DNA of 6,608 nt from Gammaproteobacteria bacterium (lineage in GTDB: Bacteria; Pseudomonadota; Gammaproteobacteria; Eutrophobiales; Eutrophobiaceae): assembly GCA_009843675.1 (NCBI GenBank), contig VYCZ01000359.1, forward strand, positions 6,170 to 12,777, given 5' to 3'. Below are positions 1 through 5,892 of this stretch, in pieces (within the stretch, counting starts at the first letter, position 1; every line of letters begins with the position of its first letter). The position numbers were made by a program, and so were the translations under genes. Under the pieces are notes generated by a model, which was not told the origin of the DNA, did no database searches, and was given only the letters and a program-made list of their open reading frames with translations.

Positions 1-69
1 ACCATCGTGCTGCCGGGCGATACAGAACTGTCATGCGACGAGTGGGGGAATTATCTCCTTGAAACATAG
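1..69 (+). CDS. hyuA: HyuA-type hydantoinase/oxoprolinase subunit A, C-terminal end only (partial)
   Basis: Frame 1 is open from the window edge to a TAG at 67-69 and gives 22 residues, TIVLPGDTELSC followed by DEWGNYLLET. This matches the usual tail of the HyuA/HydA family, which ends in a 'T-x-V-x-P-G-x-x-x-x-x-D-x-x-G-N-x-L' pattern. HyuA is the ATP-binding (ASKHA-fold) subunit that works with HyuB in ATP-dependent hydantoinases, oxoprolinases and the related acetone and acetophenone carboxylases. The identification is strengthened by a hyuB gene directly downstream on the same strand, the normal A-then-B order. The two genes are often close together or overlapping; here a 68-bp gap containing a repeat separates them. 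Only the tail is visible, so the specific subfamily and substrate cannot be judged. Confidence 0.72.
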   Translation, partial: TIVLPGDTELSCDEWGNYLLET

Positions 70-70
70 A

Positions 71-85
71 GTCGCCTGCGGCGAC
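71..85. repeat. Small perfect inverted repeat just after the hyuA stop
   Basis: GTCGCC (71-76), a TGC loop, then GGCGAC (80-85) form a perfect 6-bp stem one base after the hyuA stop codon. It is followed by AGGATAAT, not a T-run, so it is not a classical intrinsic terminator. It may belong to the same repeat unit as the palindrome at 101-120, or be a weak RNA hairpin protecting the hyuA 3' end. Confidence 0.5.
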
Positions 86-96
86 AGGATAATCTA

Positions 97-124
97 CTGG
101 ATTCCCGCCTGCGCGGGAATGACG
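97..124. repeat. dRS3-like interspersed repeat (ATTCCCGC...GCGGGAAT)
   Basis: The core at 101-120 is a perfect inverted repeat, ATTCCCGC (101-108), a CTGC loop, then GCGGGAAT (113-120), flanked by CTGG on the left and GACG on the right. From memory, this matches the 20-bp dRS3 pattern ATTCCC-N8-GGGAAT described in Neisseria and a very common intergenic repeat of many beta- and gammaproteobacteria. On the minus strand it encodes the tell-tale string SFPRRRESS, often seen in spurious hypothetical proteins from such genomes. It lies between hyuA and hyuB, and so looks like an insertion into an ancestral hyuAB operon. Copy number in this genome is unknown. Confidence 0.75.
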
Positions 125-125
125 T

Positions 126-131
126 TATAAT
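126..131 (+). promoter_or_regulatory. Candidate -10 box TATAAT for hyuB (leaderless arrangement)
   Basis: A perfect TATAAT lies 6 bases before the hyuB ATG at 138. No GGAG-like ribosome binding site is present between the repeat and the ATG. Transcription from this box would begin at or next to the start codon. The best -35 match (TTCCCG at 102-107, 18-bp spacer) is poor and lies inside the repeat arm. The MDR gene at 4849 has the same arrangement, which raises confidence that this is functional. Confidence 0.45.
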
Positions 132-137
132 CCAGCC

Positions 138-1904
138 ATGAATCATATTGACCCGGTTGACGTCGCGATCATCAGCGCGCGCCTGTCTTCCATCTGCAAG
201 GAGATGGGCGAGACCATGTTGCGCACCTCCCGTTCGCCGATTTTTTCCGAAGCGCGGGACTTTACCACCGCGATCTTTGATCACAATACCGAACTGGTGG
301 CGCAAACCATCTACATCCCGGACATCGCCGCGTCCACGCCGTTTACCGCCAAAGCCATCGCGGAGCGTTTTGCCGGTGATATCCACGAAGGCGACCTGTT
401 CGTACTGAACGATCCATACCGCGGCAACAACCACCCGCCGGACCTGAACGTGATGAAACCGGTGTTCCGCGACGAGCAGTTGCGTTACTGGCTGCTGTCC
501 AAGGGCCACCATGCCGACATGGGCGGCGGCGGCGTGGTCGGCTACAACCCCCAGGCCCGGGACGCCTGGGAGGACGCCTTGCGCATTCCCTGCCTGCGAT
601 TTGCCGATAAGGGCGTGCTGCGGGAAGACGTACTGGACTTCATCCTGCTCAACGTGCGCGCCCGGGAACTGGTGGAAGGGGATATCCAGTGCCAGATCGG
701 CGCGGTCAACCTGGGTGAGAGGAGGTTAACCGCCCTGCTCGACCAGTACGGCGCGGAAACCTTGTCCTTCGCCACTGCGGAAATACTGGATGCTACGGAG
801 CGCCGGGTACGCGCCGACATTGCCGCCATACCGGATGGCGAATATTACGCGGAACGGGCTATCGACCACGACGGCATCGAATTCGACAAGAGTCCGGTAG
901 TTCGCCTCACCCTGAAGATCAAGGGCGACAACGTCACCTTCGATTACACCGGCAGCGACCCGCAGTCTGTCGGTTATATAAACAGCACCTTGGCGAACAC
1001 CAATGCCATGAGCCACCTGGCCCTGTTCGCGACCGGCGCCATCAGCAACGATATCGATTTCAACGACGGCGCGGTGCGCCCGCTGCATGTCGTCGCCCCG
1101 GCGGGAACAATAGTGAATGCAGTAGAACCGGCGCCCACCTCATGCTGTACCCTGTGTGTCGGCGAAGCCATGATCGAGGCCACCTGGCTGGCCCTGGCGC
1201 AGGTCATACCGGAGCAGGTGCCGGCGCTGTGGGGCCGCTGGTGCGCCCCTGCCACCATGGGGATACACCCTGGCACCGGCCGCTTCTTTGCCGATATCCA
1301 CTTCATGAGCAAGGGCGGTGGCGGCGCGGTGCATGGTTATGACGGCTGGGATCACGTGGGCACACCGGTCACCCTGGGCGGCCTGCGCGCCCCGGACCCG
1401 GAACTGCATGAACTGGTGACTCCGTACAAACTGGTCGAATATGAAATCGAACCTGACAGCGCCGGGCCGGGCCGGTGGCGCGGCGGTTTCGGAGTACGCT
1501 ACACCTTTACCATCGAGGGCGACAACATCGCCTGTGCTAATTTCGGTAGCGGCGCCCGTGATTTCACCGCGCCCCTGGGTATCCGGGACGGGCAGGGCGC
1601 GGTCCCGCACCGGATGAAGCTGGAACATGCCGACGGCAGCCTGGAAGACATAGACGGCAACCGCATGTACACCCTGAAGCAGGGGGACACCATGACCATT
1701 GTCTCCAGTGGCGGCGGCGGTTTCGGCGATCCCGGACAGCGTGACCCGGAGGCCGTACTGAGCGACGTACGCAACGGCCTGGTATCCATCGAATCGGCGC
1801 GGGAACAATATGGCGTCGAGGTGCGCAGCGACGGCACGCCCTTCGGCTTCAGTATCGAGCAGGGCGAGACCGCGCAACTGCGCGGCAGCCAGGCATCACA
1901 TTAA
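138..1904 (+). CDS. hyuB: HyuB-type hydantoinase B/oxoprolinase family subunit
   Basis: This 588-residue protein belongs to the hydantoinase B/oxoprolinase family (HyuB). With HyuA it forms cytoplasmic ATP-dependent enzymes that open cyclic amides such as N-methylhydantoin or 5-oxoproline, or that carboxylate ketones. Family landmarks run in order: DPVDVAII and the EARDFTTAIFD block at the N-terminus; NDPYRGNNHPPD with D92, H99 and D102; SKGHHADMGGGG with H124, H125 and D127, likely a metal or active-site loop; SDPQSVGYINS; FNDGAVRPLHVVAPAGT; YEIEPDSAGPGRWRGGFG; and a C-terminal SSGGGGFGDP glycine loop at 523-532. Length is normal for the family. The start at 138 fits because family similarity begins almost at residue 1. 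There is no Shine-Dalgarno site; a TATAAT box lies 6 bases upstream. The aminotransferase gene follows after 20 bp, suggesting co-transcription. Whether the substrate is a hydantoin, oxoproline or a ketone is not resolvable here. Confidence 0.93.
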   Translation: MNHIDPVDVAIISARLSSICKEMGETMLRTSRSPIFSEARDFTTAIFDHNTELVAQTIYIPDIAASTPFTAKAIAERFAGDIHEGDLFVLNDPYRGNNHPPDLNVMKPVFRDEQLRYWLLSKGHHADMGGGGVVGYNPQARDAWEDALRIPCLRFADKGVLREDVLDFILLNVRARELVEGDIQCQIGAVNLGERRLTALLDQYGAETLSFATAEILDATERRVRADIAAIPDGEYYAERAIDHDGIEFDKSPVVRLTLKIKGDNVTFDYTGSDPQSVGYINSTLANTNAMSHLALFATGAISNDIDFNDGAVRPLHVVAPAGTIVNAVEPAPTSCCTLCVGEAMIEATWLALAQVIPEQVPALWGRWCAPATMGIHPGTGRFFADIHFMSKGGGGAVHGYDGWDHVGTPVTLGGLRAPDPELHELVTPYKLVEYEIEPDSAGPGRWRGGFGVRYTFTIEGDNIACANFGSGARDFTAPLGIRDGQGAVPHRMKLEHADGSLEDIDGNRMYTLKQGDTMTIVSSGGGGFGDPGQRDPEAVLSDVRNGLVSIESAREQYGVEVRSDGTPFGFSIEQGETAQLRGSQASH

Positions 1905-1912
1905 AACAGCGT

Positions 1913-1916
1913 GGAG
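1913..1916 (+). promoter_or_regulatory. Ribosome binding site GGAG for the aminotransferase
   Basis: GGAG ends 8 bases before the ATG at 1925, within the 20-bp gap after the hyuB stop. It fixes the aminotransferase start and supports translation from a hyuB-aminotransferase transcript. Confidence 0.75.
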
Positions 1917-1924
1917 ACTTTCTG

Positions 1925-3115
1925 ATGAAATGGCCGGCAAAACGGATAACTGAATCCTCAACCAAATCCTTCGGCATGTATGAAAAGGCGATACCGATGA
2001 TGGAGCAGGGTATCGATGTCATCCACCTGGAGGTCGGCATGCCCAGTTTCGATACGCCGCCGCACATCAAGGAAGCCGCCAAGCAGGCCCTGGATGACGG
2101 GCAGGTCCATTACAGCGATTTTCGCGGGTTGCAGAAGTTCCGTGAAGCGCTGGCGGAGAAGGTGTTTGAACGAAACTACATTGAAGCGCAAGCTGATGAA
2201 ATCCTTGTCTGCAGCGGCGTGACCCATGCCGCCTTTGCCATCTGCATGGCGGCAATTGACACCGGGGATGAAGTCATCGTGCTGGAACCTTATTACCCCC
2301 AACATGTAAATAAAATCGAATTGCCCGGCGGCAAGGTGGTGCCGGTGCCGCTCGACAAGGCAAACGGGTTTCGCATCGATGCAGAGGCCATCGAACGGGC
2401 CGTGACGCCCAGGACCAGGATGATAGCCTTGGTCAATCCTGCCAACCCGACCGGGAGGGTGTTCACGTACGAAGAACTCGAGTCCCTGGCGGACGTCGCC
2501 AGAAGGCACGACCTGCTGATCATGTCGGACGAGGTGTATGAACAGATCACCTACGACGGCAACAGGCACATCAGTATCGCCTCCCTGCCCGGCATGAAGG
2601 AACGCACTCTCACCATGTATGCGTTTACCAAGGCCTATGCCATGGACGGGTGGCGCATGGGGTATATCGTGGCGGACAAAAAGTTCATGCCGGCCATCCT
2701 GAAAATCACCATGAATGATATTTCCCATCTCAACACTTTCATACAGGAAGGGGGGTATGCCGCCGTTAAAGGCTCACAGGATTGTGTGCGGGAGATGGTC
2801 GCTGAAGACAAGCGCCGCGGTGATCTCGTCGTCAGGAGAATGAACGCCATGCCTGGCGTCAGTTGCAGGATGCCTGAAGGGACCATCTATGCTTTCCCGG
2901 ACGTCTCGGCCACGGGAGTGCCGTCCGAGCAGATCGCCAATGAACTCCTGGAACAGGCGCACGTGGTCGTGGAGGAAGGCACCTTCTACGGCGACACCGG
3001 CGAAGGCCACCTGCGCATCTGCTTCGGTGCCGAACCCATCGAACGCATTGGAGAGGCCATGGACAGGCTGGAAGAATACTTTACCAGGCTGATGCAGGAA
3101 CGGGGACAGATTTAA
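1925..3115 (+). CDS. Class I/II pyridoxal-phosphate aminotransferase
   Basis: This 396-residue protein is a fold-type I PLP aminotransferase of the aspartate aminotransferase superfamily, normal in length. It would move an amino group between an amino acid and a 2-oxo acid in the cytoplasm. Visible landmarks are the N-terminal substrate segment EVGMPSFDTPPHIKEA; NPANPTG with N174 of the PLP pocket; SDEVYEQITYDG with D202 and Y205, which contact the cofactor; FTKAYAMDGWRMGY with K236 as the Schiff-base lysine and R244 as the phosphate-binding arginine; and HLRICFG with R364 in the position of the substrate-carboxylate arginine. All key residues are present, so it should be active. It sits 20 bp behind hyuB with a GGAG site, probably in one operon. 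Its last codons (Gly-Gln-Ile-stop) lie inside a 25-bp palindrome, so the natural C-terminus may have been altered by repeat insertion. By eye its codon use is more AT-rich than hyuB. Substrate specificity is not predictable. Confidence 0.95.
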   Translation: MKWPAKRITESSTKSFGMYEKAIPMMEQGIDVIHLEVGMPSFDTPPHIKEAAKQALDDGQVHYSDFRGLQKFREALAEKVFERNYIEAQADEILVCSGVTHAAFAICMAAIDTGDEVIVLEPYYPQHVNKIELPGGKVVPVPLDKANGFRIDAEAIERAVTPRTRMIALVNPANPTGRVFTYEELESLADVARRHDLLIMSDEVYEQITYDGNRHISIASLPGMKERTLTMYAFTKAYAMDGWRMGYIVADKKFMPAILKITMNDISHLNTFIQEGGYAAVKGSQDCVREMVAEDKRRGDLVVRRMNAMPGVSCRMPEGTIYAFPDVSATGVPSEQIANELLEQAHVVVEEGTFYGDTGEGHLRICFGAEPIERIGEAMDRLEEYFTRLMQERGQI

Positions 3116-3126
3116 AATCTGTCCCC
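3102..3126. repeat. Perfect 25-bp palindrome overlapping the aminotransferase stop codon
   Basis: GGGGACAGATTT (3102-3113), a central A, then AAATCTGTCCCC (3115-3126) give 12 paired bases with no mismatch. It contains the last three sense codons and TAA of the aminotransferase. The GGGGACAGA motif resembles short palindromes I recall around REP-associated tyrosine transposase (RAYT) systems in gammaproteobacteria. As RNA it could fold and block 3' exonucleases; no T-run follows, so it is not a classical terminator. Confidence 0.8.
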
Positions 3127-3133
3127 AATTCAT

Positions 3134-3161
3134 GGGGTCAGAGTAAGCTTACTCTGACCCC
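3134..3161. repeat. Perfect 28-bp palindrome of the GGGGTCAGAGTAA family between convergent genes
   Basis: GGGGTCAGAGTAAG (3134-3147) is followed directly by its exact reverse complement CTTACTCTGACCCC (3148-3161). It lies 7 bp after the first palindrome, and both begin with the shared pattern GGGGWCAGAKT, so they look like two variants of one repeat family placed as a pair. It sits 12 bp from the UbiD stop codon and could serve as a two-way RNA stability or attenuation structure for the convergent aminotransferase and UbiD transcripts. No transposase gene lies nearby, so any mobilising enzyme would act in trans. Confidence 0.8.
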
Positions 3162-3173
3162 TTATATCCCAGC

Positions 3174-4796
3174 TTAGATAAACGGCAATACGTCCCGCAG
3201 GTTGGCCAGGGTCAGTTGTTCCCGCTGGTCCTCGTCCAGGTAGGGGATGCCGATACCGTATTCCTCCCAGCGCGCCCGTATTTTTTCCTCCAGTTCCGGT
3301 TCCAGTTTGCCCACCGGCGGGAAGCTCCGGCCGCCCCAGTCTTCGTTTTCGGCCAGTTCCCAGTTGCGGGTGGCGTCCACCAGCACCCGGGTCCACTTGC
3401 CGGTGCGAAAGCGCGGCATATCCGGAACGTCGTGGGAGACGGAAGGGTCGAGCGGCGAACCGAAGGTCGGGCCGACCATCATTACCTGGTCCATGCCGGC
3501 GTTGACCCGGAACGCGATCGCCCATTCCAGCGCCAGGGGGTCGCGGATATCGATGTCTTCCTCCACTACCAGCACGTGTTTGAAAAACCACTGGGCCGCG
3601 CTGGTTCCCCATAAAGCCATGGCCACCTGTTGCGCGTGGCCGCGGTACTGCTTGCGAATCTGCACCACGATGTGCGTGCCGGTCGAGACGTGGGGGCACC
3701 AGACGTCGGTGACGCCTACCACGCCGGCGGCTTCCAGCATGTTCCAGAAGATGGCCGACCAGCTATAGGAGCAGAGTATCGAATCCTCGGACGGGAAACC
3801 GGGACGGCAGCCCTCCAGGGTGCCGCGCATGATTGGGTTGTCCCGGTGCGTGATGCAGGTCACTTCCAGGGCCGGTTTGGGTGAGGGCGTGCCGCCGGCG
3901 TAGCCGGGGTATTCGCCGAACGGGCCTTCCATGCGGTAGTTCTTGGGGTTCGGGTCCAGGTAGCCTTCGACGATGACCTCGGCGCCCGCGGGCGCCACCA
4001 GGTCCACGGTTTCACACTTGACCAGTTCTATGGGCCGGCTCAGGATGGCGCCCATCATGTCCCATTCGCACACGTGGCGCGGGAACGGGCTACCGGCGCA
4101 GAACGGCACCACGTCATGGGCGCCGTAAGCGATGGCGACAGGCATTTTCTCCCGGTTCTGCCGGTAACCCGTCAGGTGTCCACCGCCGCCCTGGGTCGGC
4201 AGCATGACCTTGGCGATATGGTTCCTGTCCACGACCTGGCCGCGATACAGGCCGATATTCTCACGACCGGTATCCCGGTCCCTGGTTATGACGCCGCAGA
4301 ACGTATCCAGGTAACGCCCCCCGTCCAGTTCCTGCCAGATGGGCGCGGGGAACTGGGTCAGGTCGATTTCATTGCCCGTCAGTATGTGTTGCTTGACCGG
4401 CGAGTCCCCGACAATGACCGGCTCCACGGGATTGGCGTAGGTCTGTTTCAGGTGGCGTACGGTAGCCTTGTCGGTGGTTTCCGGCGGCAGATCCAGCAGC
4501 GCGCACAGTTGCCGTTTATTGCCCAGCCCGCAGGTGACGAAACGGGTCGAACGGGTGTCCTGGTAATCCTTAATGTTCTCGAACAGCAGGGCGGGGCCTG
4601 CCAGTCCCAGGTTGACGCGGGTGATCGCGCCCAGTTCCAGGTTCGAGTCCACCTCGCATTGAACCTGCCTGAGCTGATCAGCCTCGTGCAACTGCCGCAG
4701 CCAGGACCGCAGGCTGACCTCGCCTTCCGCCAAAGGACCCAGGCCGGCGTCGAGATCGTCCGAATCCATCATCGCAACAGCGAGTTGTGCTGGCAT
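3174..4796 (-). CDS. UbiD-family prenyl-FMN-dependent decarboxylase
   Basis: This 540-residue protein belongs to the UbiD family, which (de)carboxylates aromatic, heteroaromatic or alpha,beta-unsaturated acids using prenylated FMN. The core motifs are visible: ENIGLYRGQV with N180 and R185; a GGGGHL loop with H207; CEWDMMGA with E244; and EGPFGEYPGYAGG with E290 and E295. The spacing R185 to E290 to E295 (105 and 5) closely matches that recalled for fungal Fdc1 (R173, E277, E282), so the catalytic Glu-Arg-Glu set looks intact. N180, E244 and probably H207 fit the metal and phosphate site. Length is slightly above the usual ~490-500, mostly through an acidic N-terminal extension of about 20 residues. 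The start at 4796 is supported by GGAG 7 bases upstream. The protein needs a UbiX-type prenyltransferase, absent here. It is divergent from the MDR gene. It is probably not the ubiquinone-pathway UbiD, given the catabolic neighbourhood, but this is inference. Confidence 0.94.
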   Translation of the reverse strand: MPAQLAVAMMDSDDLDAGLGPLAEGEVSLRSWLRQLHEADQLRQVQCEVDSNLELGAITRVNLGLAGPALLFENIKDYQDTRSTRFVTCGLGNKRQLCALLDLPPETTDKATVRHLKQTYANPVEPVIVGDSPVKQHILTGNEIDLTQFPAPIWQELDGGRYLDTFCGVITRDRDTGRENIGLYRGQVVDRNHIAKVMLPTQGGGGHLTGYRQNREKMPVAIAYGAHDVVPFCAGSPFPRHVCEWDMMGAILSRPIELVKCETVDLVAPAGAEVIVEGYLDPNPKNYRMEGPFGEYPGYAGGTPSPKPALEVTCITHRDNPIMRGTLEGCRPGFPSEDSILCSYSWSAIFWNMLEAAGVVGVTDVWCPHVSTGTHIVVQIRKQYRGHAQQVAMALWGTSAAQWFFKHVLVVEEDIDIRDPLALEWAIAFRVNAGMDQVMMVGPTFGSPLDPSVSHDVPDMPRFRTGKWTRVLVDATRNWELAENEDWGGRSFPPVGKLEPELEEKIRARWEEYGIGIPYLDEDQREQLTLANLRDVLPFI

Positions 4797-4803
4797 GGTA
4801 TTT

Positions 4804-4807
4804 CTCC
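4804..4807 (-). promoter_or_regulatory. Ribosome binding site GGAG for the UbiD-family gene
   Basis: On the minus strand CCGGAG is followed by 7 bases and then the ATG at 4796. This selects 4796 over the in-frame methionines at residues 9 and 10. Confidence 0.75.
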
Positions 4808-4818
4808 GGGTGTACAGG

Positions 4819-4838
4819 TAACAGTGCCGAGCCTGTTA
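4819..4838. repeat. Inverted repeat in the divergent intergenic region, possible operator
   Basis: TAACAG (4819-4824) and CTGTTA (4833-4838) form a perfect 6-bp inverted repeat with an 8-bp spacer in the 52-bp region between the UbiD and MDR genes. Its right arm overlaps the proposed -10 elements of both genes, so a dimeric regulator bound there could repress both. A TGTACA palindrome (4811-4816) lies next to it. The site is short and may be chance. Confidence 0.35.
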
Positions 4839-4843
4839 TCATA
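4837..4843. promoter_or_regulatory. Overlapping divergent -10 elements (TATCAT on +, TATGAT on -)
   Basis: The heptamer TATCATA reads TATCAT on the plus strand (4837-4842) and TATGAT on the minus strand (4843-4838), each 5 of 6 to TATAAT. The plus-strand copy ends 6 bases before the MDR ATG, implying a leaderless message. The minus-strand copy would give the UbiD gene a 5' leader of roughly 35 bases that includes its GGAG site. No convincing -35 hexamer is seen in either direction. Confidence 0.45.
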
Positions 4844-4848
4844 CCAGT

Positions 4849-5883
4849 ATGAAAGCGTTGATGTATGAACAACATGGCGGGCCGGAGGTGCTGCAATACC
4901 GGGACGTGTCCGACCCGGAACCCGGTCCGATGGACGTCGTGATCAAGGTTGCATTGACGACCATCAACCGGCTGGACGTGGTGCAGCGCAACGGCTGGTT
5001 TACCGTGCCGGGCTTCACCCTGCCGCACATCTCCGGGATGGACGTTGCCGGAACGGTGCTGGACACGGGCACACGGGTCACCCGGGTGAAACCGGGCGAC
5101 CGGGTGCTGGTCAATCCCTCCATGACCGAAGTACCGGAAGGCTCGAAGCTGGCCGGCATGGACGATCTCTACGGTAAGCTGGGTGTCATAGGCAGCACCT
5201 TTCCCGGCGGCTATGCGGAGCAGTGCCTGGCGCCGGAGACTCACCTGTACTCCATCCCCGACGATATGACGTGGCAGCGCGCAGTAGTGTTCCCCACCTG
5301 CTGGATGACTGCGCACCATGCCCTGTTCGAGACGGGACAGCTCAAGGCCGGCGAGACGATGCTGATACATGCCGCCGGCAGCGGGGTATCCATCGCCGGC
5401 ATCCAGTGGGCAAAGCAGGCGGGGGCGACCGTCCTGGCCAGCGCCGGCAGCGGAGAAAAATGCGAGCACGCTCTGGAACTAGGCGCCGATCACACCTGCA
5501 ATAACCGCACCGTGGACGTGGCGGCATGGGCCCGAGACATGACCAGCGGCGCTGGCGTCGACCTGGTACTGGACCACGTGGGCGAGGCTCTGTGGGAAGC
5601 CTCGCTGCTTGCGCTCAGGCCCCGCGGACGCCTGGTGATCTGCGGTGCCACCTCAGGCGATACGGCGCGTATCCCCAGCCTGGGCCGCCTGTACGGCATG
5701 GGCCTGCAGATCCTCGGGTCGGATGCTTTTCGCTACCAGGAATTTGGAGAAGTCTGGGAGCGTTACTGCGCAGGCGGCTTCCGGGCGGTGGTGGACAGCG
5801 TATTCCCCCTGGCCGAAGGCGCAAAGGCCCAGGAAAAACTCCTCAGCAACGATTTTTTCGGTAAGATCCTGCTGGAACCCTGA
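4849..5883 (+). CDS. Zinc-independent MDR oxidoreductase (quinone oxidoreductase/enoyl reductase type)
   Basis: This 344-residue protein belongs to the medium-chain dehydrogenase/reductase superfamily: a GroES-like N-terminal half and a Rossmann NAD(P)H-binding half. It begins MKALMYEQHGGPEVLQYRDV, typical of quinone oxidoreductase-like members. The catalytic-zinc residues of alcohol dehydrogenases are missing: NRLDV replaces the Cys-containing loop, and SGMDVAG replaces the GHE motif. Dinucleotide binding is marked by LIHAAGSGVSIAGIQWAK starting at residue 172. A segment at 89-108 aligns without gaps to the structural-zinc lobe of zinc MDR enzymes, but all four cysteines are replaced (E94, E97, K100, Y108). 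The likely role is NAD(P)H-linked reduction or oxidation of a carbonyl or enone in the cytoplasm. The ATG at 4849 has no Shine-Dalgarno; a TATCAT box lies 6 bases upstream. It is divergent from the UbiD gene and ends 9 bp from the receptor stop codon. The exact substrate is unknown. Confidence 0.92.
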   Translation: MKALMYEQHGGPEVLQYRDVSDPEPGPMDVVIKVALTTINRLDVVQRNGWFTVPGFTLPHISGMDVAGTVLDTGTRVTRVKPGDRVLVNPSMTEVPEGSKLAGMDDLYGKLGVIGSTFPGGYAEQCLAPETHLYSIPDDMTWQRAVVFPTCWMTAHHALFETGQLKAGETMLIHAAGSGVSIAGIQWAKQAGATVLASAGSGEKCEHALELGADHTCNNRTVDVAAWARDMTSGAGVDLVLDHVGEALWEASLLALRPRGRLVICGATSGDTARIPSLGRLYGMGLQILGSDAFRYQEFGEVWERYCAGGFRAVVDSVFPLAEGAKAQEKLLSNDFFGKILLEP

Positions 5884-5892
5884 ACGGAACAG

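Noticed and set aside
71..85. Hairpin after the hyuA stop as an intrinsic terminator
   Set aside because: The stem is only 6 bp and is followed by AGGATAAT, with no T-run on either strand.
51..512. 153-residue minus-strand reading frame spanning the hyuA-hyuB gap
   Set aside because: It is antisense to hyuB, and its C-terminal part is a translation of the dRS3-like repeat (SFPRRRESS), a known source of spurious proteins.
1140..1877. 245-residue minus-strand reading frame inside hyuB
   Set aside because: It is a GC-driven shadow of a well-supported gene, with no family motifs and no ribosome binding site noticed.
1958..2728. 256-residue minus-strand reading frame opposite the aminotransferase
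   Set aside because: It is rich in His, Gly and Arg as expected from antisense of coding DNA, with no recognisable domain. The sense strand carries all the PLP-enzyme motifs.
3102..3161. Palindromes between convergent genes as classical Rho-independent terminators
   Set aside because: The stems are strong, but neither is followed by a T-run in either direction. A repeat-element origin explains them better, although they may still affect RNA ends.
3102..3161. CRISPR-like repeat pair
   Set aside because: There are only two units, they are different palindromes with a 7-bp gap, there are no spacers and no cas gene.
4074..4868. 264-residue plus-strand reading frame opposite the UbiD gene, reaching into the MDR start
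   Set aside because: It is antisense to conserved UbiD motifs and has no domain signature, so it is a shadow frame.
4678..5469. 263-residue minus-strand reading frame overlapping the UbiD start, the intergenic region and the MDR gene
   Set aside because: It overlaps two well-supported genes and shows no protein family features.
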